Positions 45,318 to 60,749 of a DNA stretch of 64,000 nucleotides are shown here, piece after piece. The position numbers and the translations under genes were made by a program. Under the pieces are notes generated by a model. That model worked only from the letters and a program-made list of their open reading frames with translations, made no database searches and was not told the DNA's origin. The stretch is from assembly GCF_004752005.1 (NCBI RefSeq), contig NZ_CP038493.1, positions 1,202,302-1,266,301 of the forward strand, given 5' to 3'. The number at the start of each line of letters is the position of its first letter. The stretch's first letter is position 1. The stretch comes from Thalassotalea sp. HSM 43. Lineage in GTDB: Bacteria; Pseudomonadota; Gammaproteobacteria; Enterobacterales; Alteromonadaceae.

Positions 45318-47783
45318 ATGACTATTTCCAGACGTTCATTTTTAAAAGGCTTAATGATAGGTAGTACCGCATCATTAGTAGGCCCAAGCTTATTAACGGT
45401 TGCTAAAGCGGCAACAAGCCTTGAAGAGGCTGCGAAATGGAAGATTTCGGGTTCCCATTGGGGTGCGTTTCGCGCTCAAGTTATCGGTGGCAAAGTCGCA
45501 AAAATAAAACCGTTTGAGCTGGATAAATATCCGACCGATATGCTTAATGGCATAAAAGGTATTATCTACAGTCCAAGCCGCATCCGTTACCCCATGGTAC
45601 GATACGACTATTATCTCAAACGTCACGAAAGTGATACCAGTCAACGTGGTGATTTCAGATTTGTACGAGTGACTTGGGATGAAGCAATTGACATGTTCTA
45701 TGAAGAACTTGAACGTGTACAAACCACTTATGGACCGTCTGGGTTATACGCCGGACAAACAGGTTGGCGTCAAACCGGGCAAGTACATTCCTGCGGTAAT
45801 CATATGTTTCGTGCGGTGTCTATGCACGGTAACTATGTACGTAAAGTTGGCGATTATTCAACAGGCGCAGGACAGACCATACTGCCATACGTATTAGGCT
45901 CTACCGAAGTGTATGCACAAAGCACGTCGTGGGAAAATATTCTTGATAACAGCAAAATTGTTGTTCTTTGGGCTAATGACCTGCACAAAAACCTGCAAGT
46001 TGGCTGGGCATGTGAGACCCATGAATCATACGAGTACCTTGCCAAGCTTAAAGAAAAAGTCGCCAACAAAGAGATCCGCGTGATCAGTATTGATCCGGTA
46101 AAAAGCAAAACGCAAAACTACCTCAATTGTGAGCATCAATACATTAACCCACAAACCGACGTGGCAATGATGTTAGGCATGGCACATCACCTTTATACCG
46201 AAGAGTTATACGACAAAAAATTTATTGATACGTACGCCCTTGGTTTTGATGATTTTTTACCGTATCTGACCGGTGAAAAAGACGGTCAACCTAAGACTCC
46301 AGAATGGGCGAGCGAAATTTGTGGTATCAGTGCCAAAGACTTAAAACAGTTGGCCGAAGATATGGCGTCGAATCGCACTCAATTATTATATGGTTGGTGT
46401 ATTCAGCGACAACAACATGGTGAACAACCATACTGGATGGGCGCAGTACTTGCGACTATGTTAGGTTATATTGGCTTACCCGGTGGTGGTGTAAGCTATG
46501 CGCATCACTATTCTGGCGTAGGTGTGTCATCAACTGGCGCTGCTGGCCCAGGTGCTTTCCCTGGCATTCCAGACTCGCCAGATCATATCAAACACAAAAG
46601 TGATGACTTTAAAGGTGCCAGTGCGGTCATTCCCGTCGCTCGTTGGGTCGATATGATTCTTAACCCTGGTAAAACAATTGACGCTAATGGCTCAAAAGTG
46701 ACCTTCCCTGATGTGCATATGGCCATATTTAGCGGCAACAATCCGTGGCATCATCATCAAGACAAAAACAAGATGAAGAAAGCCTTTAGAAAACTGCAAA
46801 CAGTTGTTGCGGTTGACTTTAACTGGACCGCAACCTGTCGATTTGCTGATATCGTTCTGCCAGCATGTACTCAATATGAGCGCAATGATATCGATTTATA
46901 TGGTAGCTATTCCAGTCGTGGGGTTATTGCCATGCATAAACTGGTGGACCCTTTGTACCACTCAAAAACAGACTTTGAAATATTTACCGAGCTGTGTAAA
47001 CGCATGGGCACCGATAAACAGTACAGCCAAAATCGCACCGAAATGGAATGGGTTAAACACCTCTATGATGGCTGCGTAGAAGCCAACAAAGGCAAATTTG
47101 AGATGCCTAAATTCGCTGAGTTTTGGGAAAAAGGTTTTGTTGATTTTGGTAAAGGCGCATTATGGACCAAGTTTGCCGACTTCCGAAAAGATCCAGAGTT
47201 AAATTCTCTTGGTACGCCTTCAGGATTTATAGAAATATTTTCTCGTAAAATTGATCGCTTTGGCTACGATGATTGCCCTGGCCATCCAACATGGATGGAA
47301 AAAAAGGAACGTTCACACGGTGGTCCAGGGTCGACAAAATACCCATTATGGTTACAGTCCTGTCATCCGGATAAACGACTGCATTCACAAATGTGTGAAT
47401 CTACCGAGTTTCGTAACACCTATGCTGTGCAAGGGCGCGAGCCAATATACATCAATCCCGACGATGCCAAAGCACGAGGCATCAAAGATGGCGATTTAGT
47501 CAGAGTATTTAATGAACGTGGCCAACTGATAGCCGGTGCCCGCGTCGATGCGAACTATGCGCCTGGGGTTACACGAATACATGAAGGTGCCTGGTATGGA
47601 CCTGTCGATGAGAAGATCGGCTCAATTGATACTTATGGCGATCCAAACACCTTAACGATGGATGTTGGTACGTCAAAACTAGCCCAAGCTTGTAGCGCAT
47701 TCACTTGTGTCGTTCAGGTTGAAAAATTCAAAGGTAAAGCACCGGATGTTACTGCCTTTAACCAACCAACGGAGATGAGTTGA
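45318..47783 (+). CDS. torA: trimethylamine-N-oxide reductase (molybdenum), TorA
   Basis: 821 residues of the bis-MGD DMSO-reductase family. It begins with a twin-arginine signal, [13 protein letters not shown] (residues 4-16). Family blocks include [78 protein letters not shown] and [15 protein letters not shown]. No N-terminal iron-sulfur cysteines are present, as expected for TorA. It reduces TMAO to trimethylamine in the periplasm, with electrons from TorC. TMAO is abundant in marine animals. torD follows with a one-base overlap. Confidence 0.96.
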   Translation: MTISRRSFLKGLMIGSTASLVGPSLLTVAKAATSLEEAAKWKISGSHWGAFRAQVIGGKVAKIKPFELDKYPTDMLNGIKGIIYSPSRIRYPMVRYDYYLKRHESDTSQRGDFRFVRVTWDEAIDMFYEELERVQTTYGPSGLYAGQTGWRQTGQVHSCGNHMFRAVSMHGNYVRKVGDYSTGAGQTILPYVLGSTEVYAQSTSWENILDNSKIVVLWANDLHKNLQVGWACETHESYEYLAKLKEKVANKEIRVISIDPVKSKTQNYLNCEHQYINPQTDVAMMLGMAHHLYTEELYDKKFIDTYALGFDDFLPYLTGEKDGQPKTPEWASEICGISAKDLKQLAEDMASNRTQLLYGWCIQRQQHGEQPYWMGAVLATMLGYIGLPGGGVSYAHHYSGVGVSSTGAAGPGAFPGIPDSPDHIKHKSDDFKGASAVIPVARWVDMILNPGKTIDANGSKVTFPDVHMAIFSGNNPWHHHQDKNKMKKAFRKLQTVVAVDFNWTATCRFADIVLPACTQYERNDIDLYGSYSSRGVIAMHKLVDPLYHSKTDFEIFTELCKRMGTDKQYSQNRTEMEWVKHLYDGCVEANKGKFEMPKFAEFWEKGFVDFGKGALWTKFADFRKDPELNSLGTPSGFIEIFSRKIDRFGYDDCPGHPTWMEKKERSHGGPGSTKYPLWLQSCHPDKRLHSQMCESTEFRNTYAVQGREPIYINPDDAKARGIKDGDLVRVFNERGQLIAGARVDANYAPGVTRIHEGAWYGPVDEKIGSIDTYGDPNTLTMDVGTSKLAQACSAFTCVVQVEKFKGKAPDVTAFNQPTEMS

Positions 47784-48430
47784 TGCAAGATAAGCAGTTA
47801 ATTGAAATCAGAGCGACCATCTTTTGGTGGTTTTCTACTTTGCTCAGTAAAGAACTGAGTAAAGAACAGTTCAATGCCTATATTAATCAACAGGGGGCGA
47901 CACTGCTCGATCAATTAGCGCTTGAGCCATTACTAGCCAAAAGTGTTAGTGCTATCAAGCAAAGTCTGGCCAAGTTGAATATTCATAAACACCCTTATAT
48001 AGAGTGCAAGGTTGAGTTTTCTCAATTGTTTTTAATGGATAATAAAAATGGTGCACCTCCGTACGCCTCAATTTATCTATCGAATGAAGAACTGATGTTT
48101 CAGCAAGCTCATGATGAAATGGTGGCACTGCTGAAAAAGCAAGGCTTAGCAGTGATTGAAGACTTTAATGAACCCGCAGACCATATTGCCATTCAATTAG
48201 ATTATTTGGGTAACTTGGTATTGTCATCACTTAATGCACCAGATCCGAAACGAGCAAGTGCTGAGCAACTTGAATTTATTCAACATAGAGTTCTTAATTG
48301 GTTACCCTTGTTGTTGGACAAGATGAGCCGCTGTGATAATTCAGGGTTTTATCAAGGCATTTGCCAATTACTCTATAAGTACTTGCTATTGGATGTGTCG
48401 CTGTTGAAAGAAGACATCAATGCGCTTTAA
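47783..48430 (+). CDS. torD: TorA-specific chaperone TorD
   Basis: 215 residues from the ATG at 47783, overlapping the torA stop codon as TGATG, with GGAG eight bases upstream. A TTG one codon earlier is less likely. TorD is an all-helical cytoplasmic chaperone that holds apo-TorA, guards its Tat signal and helps insert the molybdenum cofactor. The conserved IECKVEFSQLFLMDNKNG and PPYASIYLS segments (about 73-100) and DYLGNLVL identify it. It is the last gene of the operon. A heptamer repeat array begins at the base after its stop codon. Confidence 0.93.
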   Translation: MQDKQLIEIRATIFWWFSTLLSKELSKEQFNAYINQQGATLLDQLALEPLLAKSVSAIKQSLAKLNIHKHPYIECKVEFSQLFLMDNKNGAPPYASIYLSNEELMFQQAHDEMVALLKKQGLAVIEDFNEPADHIAIQLDYLGNLVLSSLNAPDPKRASAEQLEFIQHRVLNWLPLLLDKMSRCDNSGFYQGICQLLYKYLLLDVSLLKEDINAL

Positions 48431-48617
48431 GACTAGGGACTAAGGACTAAGGACTAGGGACTAGGGACTAAGGACTAGGGACTAGGGACTAGGGACTAGG
48501 GACTAGGGACTAGGGACTAGGGACTAGGGACTAGGGACTAGGGACTAGGGACTAGGGACTAGGGACTAGGGACTAGGGACTAGGGACTAGGGACTAGGGA
48601 CTAGGGACTAGGGACTA
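48431..48617. repeat. tandem array of 26 heptamer units (GGGACTA)
   Basis: After a partial unit GACTA (48431-48435), 26 complete 7-base units run without a break to 48617. Twenty-three are GGGACTA; units 2, 3 and 6 are AGGACTA, so variation is confined to the torD end. Every 21 bases each of the six frames meets a TAG stop codon, so the array is non-coding. Its plus strand has many GGG runs separated by four bases, which fits the G-quadruplex pattern. It lies between the torD stop codon and a hairpin terminator, so it is probably transcribed as part of the tor 3' untranslated region. Confidence 0.97.
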
Positions 48618-48654
48618 TTATCAGTAAGGGTAAGTTAACATACATTAACAATTT

Positions 48655-48692
48655 GCACTCCGTCATCACGCAATGACGGTGCTATTTTTCAA
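48655..48692 (+). terminator. probable terminator of the tor operon
   Basis: The stem CCGTCAT (48660-48666) and ATGACGG (48673-48679), extended by GCA/TGC past a bulge, is followed by TGCTATTTTTC. It is the first hairpin with a T tract after torD, beyond the heptamer array. Confidence 0.6.
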
Positions 48693-48714
48693 TATATTTT
48701 TAGATTCAGAAACG

Positions 48715-48744
48715 AAAAAAGCCCGTACAAATGAACGGGCTTTT
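48715..48744 (-). terminator. rrn-side terminator, outermost
   Basis: The stem AAAAGCCCGT/ACGGGCTTTT is the usual form found after 5S genes. On the minus strand it follows the 3' remnant of a third 5S gene, with a T-rich tail. Confidence 0.8.
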
Positions 48745-48757
48745 CTCTTAATAGGAA

Positions 48758-48784
48758 CCTAGCGATGACCTACTCTCACATGGG
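48758..48784 (-). pseudogene. 3' remnant of a third 5S rRNA gene
   Basis: 27 bases identical to the 3' end of the 5S copy at 49083 (the CTAGG helix I variant), plus a shared flanking stretch (ATAGGAACCTAGCG). After TGGG the sequence departs completely from 5S, and no 5' half is found in the next 250 bases. The terminator that belonged to it is kept. This is a truncated 5S gene. Confidence 0.85.
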
Positions 48785-49037
48785 GGAAATATCACGTTGT
48801 TAGCGAAACGTGTTTCGCGTGGTATTTTCGAGAGCAACTTGTTGCTATCAGGGACTCCCCTTCGGGATCGAGTGAACGCGGGATTAGTATGCACGCTTCT
48901 TCTAAAATGGAAAAGGGTATCCATTACACTCTTATATAGGCACTTTTCTTCAGTAAATTACAGGCTACAAAAAATTGTATGGAACAATTTTCTGAGCGAA
49001 ACTCCCCGAAGGGTGTTTTATAGGGATGTAAAACGTA
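48785..49037. other. 253-base hairpin-rich spacer between the 5S remnant and 5S copy 2
   Basis: This region holds several perfect or near-perfect hairpins: ATATCACG ... CGTGGTAT around GCGAAAC/GTTTCGC (48790-48828), AGCAAC/GTTGCT (48833-48846) and AAAATTGT/ACAATTTT (48971-48991). One plus-strand reading frame (48797-49087) runs through it but has no ribosome-binding site. It probably replaced the 5' part of the third 5S gene; its origin is unknown. Confidence 0.5.
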
Positions 49038-49067
49038 AAAAAGGGTACCCTTGCGGATACCCTTTTT
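49038..49067 (-). terminator. terminator after 5S rRNA copy 2
   Basis: A 13-position stem with one G-U pair on the minus strand (AAAAAGGGTACCC with its partner at 49055-49067), a 4-base loop and A/T tracts. Confidence 0.85.
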
Positions 49068-49082
49068 CATTTTCAATAGGAA

Positions 49083-49197
49083 CCTAGCGATGACCTACTC
49101 TCACATGGGAACTCCCACACTACCATCGGCGCTACTTCGTTTCACTTCTGAGTTCGGCATGGGATCAGGTGGTTCCAAAGCGCTATTGTCGCTAGAT
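49083..49197 (-). rRNA. rrf: 5S ribosomal RNA, copy 2
   Basis: A complete 5S gene of about 115 bases, identical to copy 1 except in helix I, where CTAGCG pairs with CGCTAG (copy 1 has CTGGCG with CGCCAG). The change is compensated on both strands, so the gene is probably functional. It has its own terminator. Confidence 0.97.
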
Positions 49198-49319
49198 AAA
49201 AACTGTTTCGTTCGAAACGCCCTGAATTATGTTCAGGGTCTCCTGAAGCTATAACTCTTCAAGTTCTAAACGCTAAGATAAATAGATTTCAAAAATCAAT
49301 TTAGCTTAAAGCTTAGAGT

Positions 49320-49349
49320 AAAAAGCCCGTTCTAATGAACGGGCTTTTT
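49320..49349 (-). terminator. terminator after 5S rRNA copy 1
   Basis: The stem AAAAAGCCCGT (49320-49330) and ACGGGCTTTTT (49339-49349), 8-base loop. It sits between the two complete 5S genes, so copy 2 is reached by read-through or from another promoter. Confidence 0.85.
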
Positions 49350-49360
49350 GGTATTAGGAG

Positions 49361-49475
49361 CCTGGCGATGACCTACTCTCACATGGGAACTCCCACACTA
49401 CCATCGGCGCTACTTCGTTTCACTTCTGAGTTCGGCATGGGATCAGGTGGTTCCAAAGCGCTATTGTCGCCAGAC
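49361..49475 (-). rRNA. rrf: 5S ribosomal RNA, copy 1
   Basis: A complete 5S gene of about 115 bases, with conserved segments on the minus strand (GATCCCATGCCGAACTCAGA, then GTAGCGCCGATGGTAGTGTG). Helix I is CTGGCG/CGCCAG. It lies about 155 bases downstream of 23S in the usual rrn order. Confidence 0.98.
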
Positions 49476-49629
49476 AAAAAACGTTAAACAATTTGAAAGT
49501 GATATTAAATTCTTACTCAATTCTTATGATGCGTGACGTGCACGGATGCACTAATGTCGAAAGTGTTCACGGATGAACGCTGTCTTTCGACGAATATGTC
49601 AAACACATACAAAACCGTTTGGGTGTTGT

Positions 49630-52518
<2,889 letters not shown>

Positions 52519-52936
52519 ACAACCCCAAAAAGTCTTGCTTGTCTTTTGAACCTTATACTGCCTTGTCGTCGTTAATTACTTGGTCATTGTCCGAAGATAA
52601 CTCCCAGCGTAATGAACTTGACGGCGTTGTCTAACGCTCAAAATCCTGCGCAATGGCATTTTGAATAATTTGGAGACAAATCCAAATTCAAATGTATGTC
52701 TGACATTTTCACGCATTCAATAAGAATGTTGATAACTTACGTTATCAAACTCAAATGTTGCCATTTGAGCCTTGAGTAAGAACAACTAACACAACGAATA
52801 GTGTTAGTTATAATTTGAAACGCTTTAACACGTTTCGGTTGATAAACAACAAGTTGTTTATCGTGGTAACTTATTCAGCGCTTACGATTGGAGGTCGCAA
52901 GCATAAGTTACCGGGTTTAATATCAGCTTTCCAAAT

Positions 52937-52946
52937 TGTTAAAGAA
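52937..52946 (-). promoter_or_regulatory. boxA antitermination element in the 16S-23S spacer
   Basis: On the minus strand TTCTTTAACA is followed by ATTTGGAAAGCTGA, the usual spacer boxA context in gammaproteobacteria. It recruits Nus factors to the rRNA transcript. Confidence 0.75.
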
Positions 52947-53066
52947 TTAATCAATGCGCGCATTCGGCAAAGATTTTGGTAAAAAACCAAAGGTAAATCA
53001 TCGGGAGACCCTAAACTGAATTTAGGGTATCTCATCAACAAAGATTTCATCTTTGATTTCTTTCAA

Positions 53067-53095
53067 TAGTTATCATGTAATTTGTGTGAACACTC
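53067..53095 (-). repeat. 3' arm of the 16S processing stem
   Basis: 29 bases pairing with 54864-54892 on the far side of 16S at 27 of 29 positions. Together they form the long duplex expected to be cut by RNase III to release pre-16S. Confidence 0.85.
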
Positions 53096-53171
53096 GACGA
53101 CCTACAAGGATGTAGGAAGTGTCGAAAGATTGTAAGGAACAATCTCGACCAAGTAAGCGTTTTACTTAAGG

Positions 53172-54713
<1,542 letters not shown>

Positions 54714-54863
54714 AAAAAGTTGTTTGAAACAAATGTTTCGACTCAATGAATTCTGTTGCTGTTTCTCTTTCGAAAAACATTTTTGACATAAATTGTCGTT
54801 TGCATGAGAACTCATCAAGTAAAGTCTTAAAAAAGACTTAATGGTAAAACCATCTTATCTTGT

Positions 54864-54892
54864 GAGTGCTCACACAAATTGCATGATAACTA
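54864..54892 (-). repeat. 5' arm of the 16S processing stem
   Basis: The partner of 53067-53095 (27 of 29 positions). It lies just downstream of boxA in the leader. Confidence 0.85.
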
Positions 54893-54894
54893 AT

Positions 54895-54904
54895 TGTTAA
54901 AGAA
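54895..54904 (-). promoter_or_regulatory. boxA antitermination element in the rrn leader
   Basis: TTCTTTAACA on the minus strand, directly upstream of the processing arm, the position of leader boxA in rrn operons. Confidence 0.75.
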
Positions 54905-54976
54905 CCGATTCTTGTCGAATCGAGCCAATCAATCGCATTCGTTGTTGGCGTTGCTTTCCGTTGAAAGCGGATGCGC

Positions 54977-55004
54977 ATTCTACGCAACTCAGTTTCGAAG
55001 TCAA
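54977..55004 (-). promoter_or_regulatory. rrn promoter, proximal
   Basis: On the minus strand TTGACT (55004-54999), a 16-base spacer, TAGAAT (54982-54977), then a GCGC discriminator. The 16-base spacing and GC-rich discriminator are those of growth-rate/ppGpp-controlled rrn promoters. A TATAAT (55060-55055) between the two promoters lacks a good -35. Confidence 0.75.
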
Positions 55005-55147
55005 CAGTTAAATTTAAAAAACTTTAAATTATTTCGTTGTTGTCTGTAAGCGTTATTATATAAGGCTTGCAAACTTGAAACCGAACTTCCGTTTTAATTC
55101 GAATCAACATTGGTAGTTACCGCTGTTTCCCCGAGGAAGTGGAGCGC

Positions 55148-55175
55148 ATTTTAGGGATTTTTGAGCTGCCGTCAA
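55148..55175 (-). promoter_or_regulatory. rrn promoter, distal
   Basis: On the minus strand TTGACG (55175-55170), a 16-base spacer, TAAAAT (55153-55148), then GCGC. The architecture is identical to that of the proximal promoter 171 bases downstream. The AT-rich sequence upstream of it could act as an UP element. Confidence 0.75.
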
Positions 55176-55380
55176 CAGCAATTTTAAGAAAAGTTGAAAA
55201 AAACAGTTTGATCGCTGCTTTTTCAAACAGAAGTTACATTTAATAACCAATTTATTGACTTGTGATAACAATTCGTTTGTTTTGCGATAAATAGCAGACG
55301 TATTTCATTGCTTATTATTTGAACTTGTAGTTAGATAGAGACTCAGACATAAGTACAATAATTAAATCTGCTGGTATCCC

Positions 55381-56127
55381 ATGAAAAATAAAACACTAAA
55401 AATATTTTGGGGCATCGCAATAGCGCTAACAGTTAATGGTGCAGTAAACGCACAAGGATCACAAAATAAGTTTCTCTCTAAACTGATGTCAAAGTCAGTC
55501 GAAAAGGAAATATCTGTCGAGAGAACAGTAAGCAGTCTATTAAAACGATACCCGGACCTTCATGAATCCATTATTGACTTGGCATTTACTCAATACCCGA
55601 GTGACTATCGTCAAGTTATAAGAGGCTCATTAAACGCAAATCCTAATTACGCGGACGAAGTCATAAGTCTGGCCATGCAACACGAAGTGGCACAGTGTAA
55701 TGACATTATTAAAGCAGCGATTAAAGCTGAGCCTGGTTACGCTGATGACATCGTATTAGCAGCAAGCCGTATTCATCCCGATGATAGAGACCATATCTAT
55801 ATTACCGCTCTGCAAACCAAACCCGTAATGGCACCGACAATCGTGACCACAACCGTTGAAGAATATCCTGATGATTTTGATCAGTTATTGTCTATCGCCT
55901 TTACCGAATTACCCGATATGTTAGACACCCTTTTACAAAGTGTGTTCGCTAACTTTTCTGACAGCGGTGAAGAAATTGTCGAAGTGGCTTTGAAGTCTGT
56001 CGATAAACAGCACGTCAACACCATTATTGATCAAGCGGTAAAAGCCGGTGTCAATAAAGATAAGGCAATTGATATTGCGGTTAAAGCTGGATATGAGAAA
56101 GACAACCTTGTGCAGCATGCGCCATAA
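55381..56127 (+). CDS. secreted helical-repeat protein of unknown function
   Basis: 248 residues with a signal peptide (KIFWGIAIALTVNGAVNA, cut near residue 25). From about residue 55 to 225 the protein is a series of roughly 16-17-residue units, each opening with Pro/Tyr-Pro and holding an amphipathic helix: YPDLHESIIDLAF, YPSDYRQVIRGSL, NPNYADEVISLAM, EPGYADDIVLAAS, HPDDRDHIYITAL, YPDDFDQLLSIAF, LPDMLDTLLQSVF. That pattern predicts an alpha-solenoid, which would be a protein-protein contact module in the periplasm or outside. I recognise no named family. It is divergent from rrn. Confidence 0.65.
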   Translation: MKNKTLKIFWGIAIALTVNGAVNAQGSQNKFLSKLMSKSVEKEISVERTVSSLLKRYPDLHESIIDLAFTQYPSDYRQVIRGSLNANPNYADEVISLAMQHEVAQCNDIIKAAIKAEPGYADDIVLAASRIHPDDRDHIYITALQTKPVMAPTIVTTTVEEYPDDFDQLLSIAFTELPDMLDTLLQSVFANFSDSGEEIVEVALKSVDKQHVNTIIDQAVKAGVNKDKAIDIAVKAGYEKDNLVQHAP

Positions 56128-56159
56128 AACATAGCGCAGTACAACAATAAGGCGTCATT

Positions 56160-56187
56160 AAAAAAGGGAGCATTCGCTCCCTTTTTG
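56160..56187. terminator. bidirectional Rho-independent terminator
   Basis: The stem AAAAAGGGAGC (56161-56171) and GCTCCCTTTTT (56176-56186), four-base loop, between the convergent repeat-protein and fadA genes. Confidence 0.9.
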
Positions 56188-56222
56188 TTGCTTGTATAAA
56201 AGCTATTATATAGAGCGAGTTA

Positions 56223-59572
<3,350 letters not shown>

Positions 59573-59787
59573 GCCTATCTCCTTTCCAGTTAAGGATTAT
59601 CGTTATATTGCAAAGATTAAATAATCATTTGGGTTGACTGAGTGTGCCTTGTCTTAGCTGGCAAATCAATATATTTTTAAACAAGCGTTTTAATTTAGCG
59701 TTTTAATTTTGCAAATGTCAATTTTCGTATAATTTGAGGGTACTAAATAAAGGTAGTGTATTTGGCAAAAATCAGTAGCAAACAGGC

Positions 59788-59819
59788 ATAAAAAAAGCCC
59801 GCAATAGCGAGCTTTTTTT
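59788..59819 (-). terminator. terminator of ppa
   Basis: A hairpin with long A and T tracts and a GC core (AAAAAAGC ... GCTTTTTT, with an internal CGC/GCG and one mismatch), 18-49 bases beyond the ppa stop codon. Confidence 0.75.
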
Positions 59820-59836
59820 CAATAATCTATACGAAT

Positions 59837-60385
59837 TTAGAAAGCAGGTTTTTCTTCTGCGTCGTCGTAACGCTTAACACTGTCAGTAATTTCGTCTTTC
59901 GCGGCTTGTGCATCGGCCCAGCCTTCGATCTTAACCCATTTGTTTGGCTCTAGATCTTTGTAGTGCTCAAAGAAGTGAGAAATTTGGTTAAGTAGAAGCT
60001 CTGGCATTTCAGTCGCTTCATTGATACCACGGTAAATAGTAGAAAGCTTGTCTACAGGAACCGCTAGTACTTTGGCATCTTCGCCTGACTCATCGGTCAT
60101 TTTAAGTACGCCGATTGGACGACAAGTGATTACCGCACCAGGCATTAATGGGAATGGCGTTGGAACTAAAACGTCTACCGGGTCACCGTCTTCAGATAAG
60201 GTGTGTGGTACATAACCATAGTTAGTAGGGTAATGCATACACGTTGACATGAAACGATCAACGAAGATAGCGCCTGAATCTTTGTCTACTTCGTATTTTA
60301 CCGGATCAGCGTGAGCTGGAATTTCGATGATTACGTTAATTTCATCTGGCAGGTTTTTACCCGCAGGTACAGTGTTTAAGCTCAT
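59837..60385 (-). CDS. ppa: inorganic pyrophosphatase (soluble, family I)
   Basis: 182 residues from the ATG at 60385 ([16 protein letters not shown]), which has GGGA upstream. A frame four codons longer is less likely. It hydrolyses pyrophosphate to phosphate. The acidic active site [10 protein letters not shown] (about 65-74) is the family I signature, and [22 protein letters not shown] and [10 protein letters not shown] complete it. It is divergent from the membrane pyrophosphatase hppA, so both of the cell's routes for pyrophosphate sit side by side. Confidence 0.97.
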   Translation of the reverse strand: MSLNTVPAGKNLPDEINVIIEIPAHADPVKYEVDKDSGAIFVDRFMSTCMHYPTNYGYVPHTLSEDGDPVDVLVPTPFPLMPGAVITCRPIGVLKMTDESGEDAKVLAVPVDKLSTIYRGINEATEMPELLLNQISHFFEHYKDLEPNKWVKIEGWADAQAAKDEITDSVKRYDDAEEKPAF

Positions 60386-60749
60386 GGTTTTTCCCATTAA
60401 AACATAACTAAATAATTTAAGGCCGCTATTATAACCAGTTAATTTTTAAAAACATCTGTTTTGGCCTAAAAATAGCCAAAAACAATGAAACTTTAGTCAA
60501 AATATTGGGCTTTTTCCCGAAATAATGCCAACAAATTGGTTATTTTTTGACAAGTTTTACTACACATTTGCAATCTATAAAGCTAAGGTAAGATTAACGC
60601 GTTAATAATTAACGATATTTTAACGGAAACAATATTCACCTCTTTGTTAAGTTGTCTGGGCGGTGGTATCCCAATGAGGCTTTTTATAAAGCCATCGAAA
60701 CCTATTTTGCGGTTGGGTTTTGCCTGATAACAACAATAATGGGGACATT
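60386..60749. other. ppa-hppA promoter and leader region
   Basis: 364 bases of mostly AT-rich sequence. The last 95 before hppA form a structured stretch: TGGG/CCCA (60657-60672), GGCTTT/AAAGCC (60678-60693) and AAACC/GGTTT (60698-60720). A TTG at 60720 opens the hppA frame early but has no ribosome-binding site. No known riboswitch class is matched. Confidence 0.5.

Larger units (their letters stand above)
52519..53171 (-). other. 16S-23S spacer without tRNA genes, hairpin-rich
   Basis: 653 bases with no tRNA-Ile, tRNA-Ala or tRNA-Glu sequence. A chain of short perfect hairpins fills 52714-52912: CATTC/GAATG, GATAAC/GTTATC, CTCAAATG/CATTTGAG, AACTAACAC/GTGTTAGTT, GAAACG/CGTTTC, GATAAACA/TGTTTATC and GGTAACTTA/TAAGTTACC. 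A boxA antitermination element (TTCTTTAACA on the minus strand) is at 52937-52946. One arm of the 16S processing stem is at 53067-53095. Confidence 0.8.
54714..55380. other. rrn leader and promoter region
   Basis: This stretch between 16S and the plus-strand gene at 55381 holds the 16S leader, boxA, the 5' processing arm and at least two rrn promoters. It also holds the promoter of the gene at 55381; TTGACT at 55255-55260 with TGTTTT at 55278-55283 is a weak candidate. Confidence 0.75.

Noticed and set aside
48431-48617. The repeat array as a CRISPR array or a telomere
   Set aside because: Units are 7 bases with no spacers and no cas genes, and the array is internal to the chromosome next to tor and rrn.
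48797-49087. 96-codon plus-strand ORF in the 5S spacer
   Set aside because: No ribosome-binding site or family resemblance; it crosses hairpins, a terminator and the 5S end.
52519-53171. tRNA-Ile or tRNA-Ala genes in the rRNA spacer
   Set aside because: No T-loop GTTCGAATC-like box or acceptor pairing was found on either strand by eye; the hairpins present are too short to be a cloverleaf.
60655-60720. hppA leader as a fluoride or other known riboswitch
   Set aside because: A GGGCGGTGG-like start is present, but the conserved fluoride pseudoknot and the GCTGATGAC-like element are missing; no other class fits.
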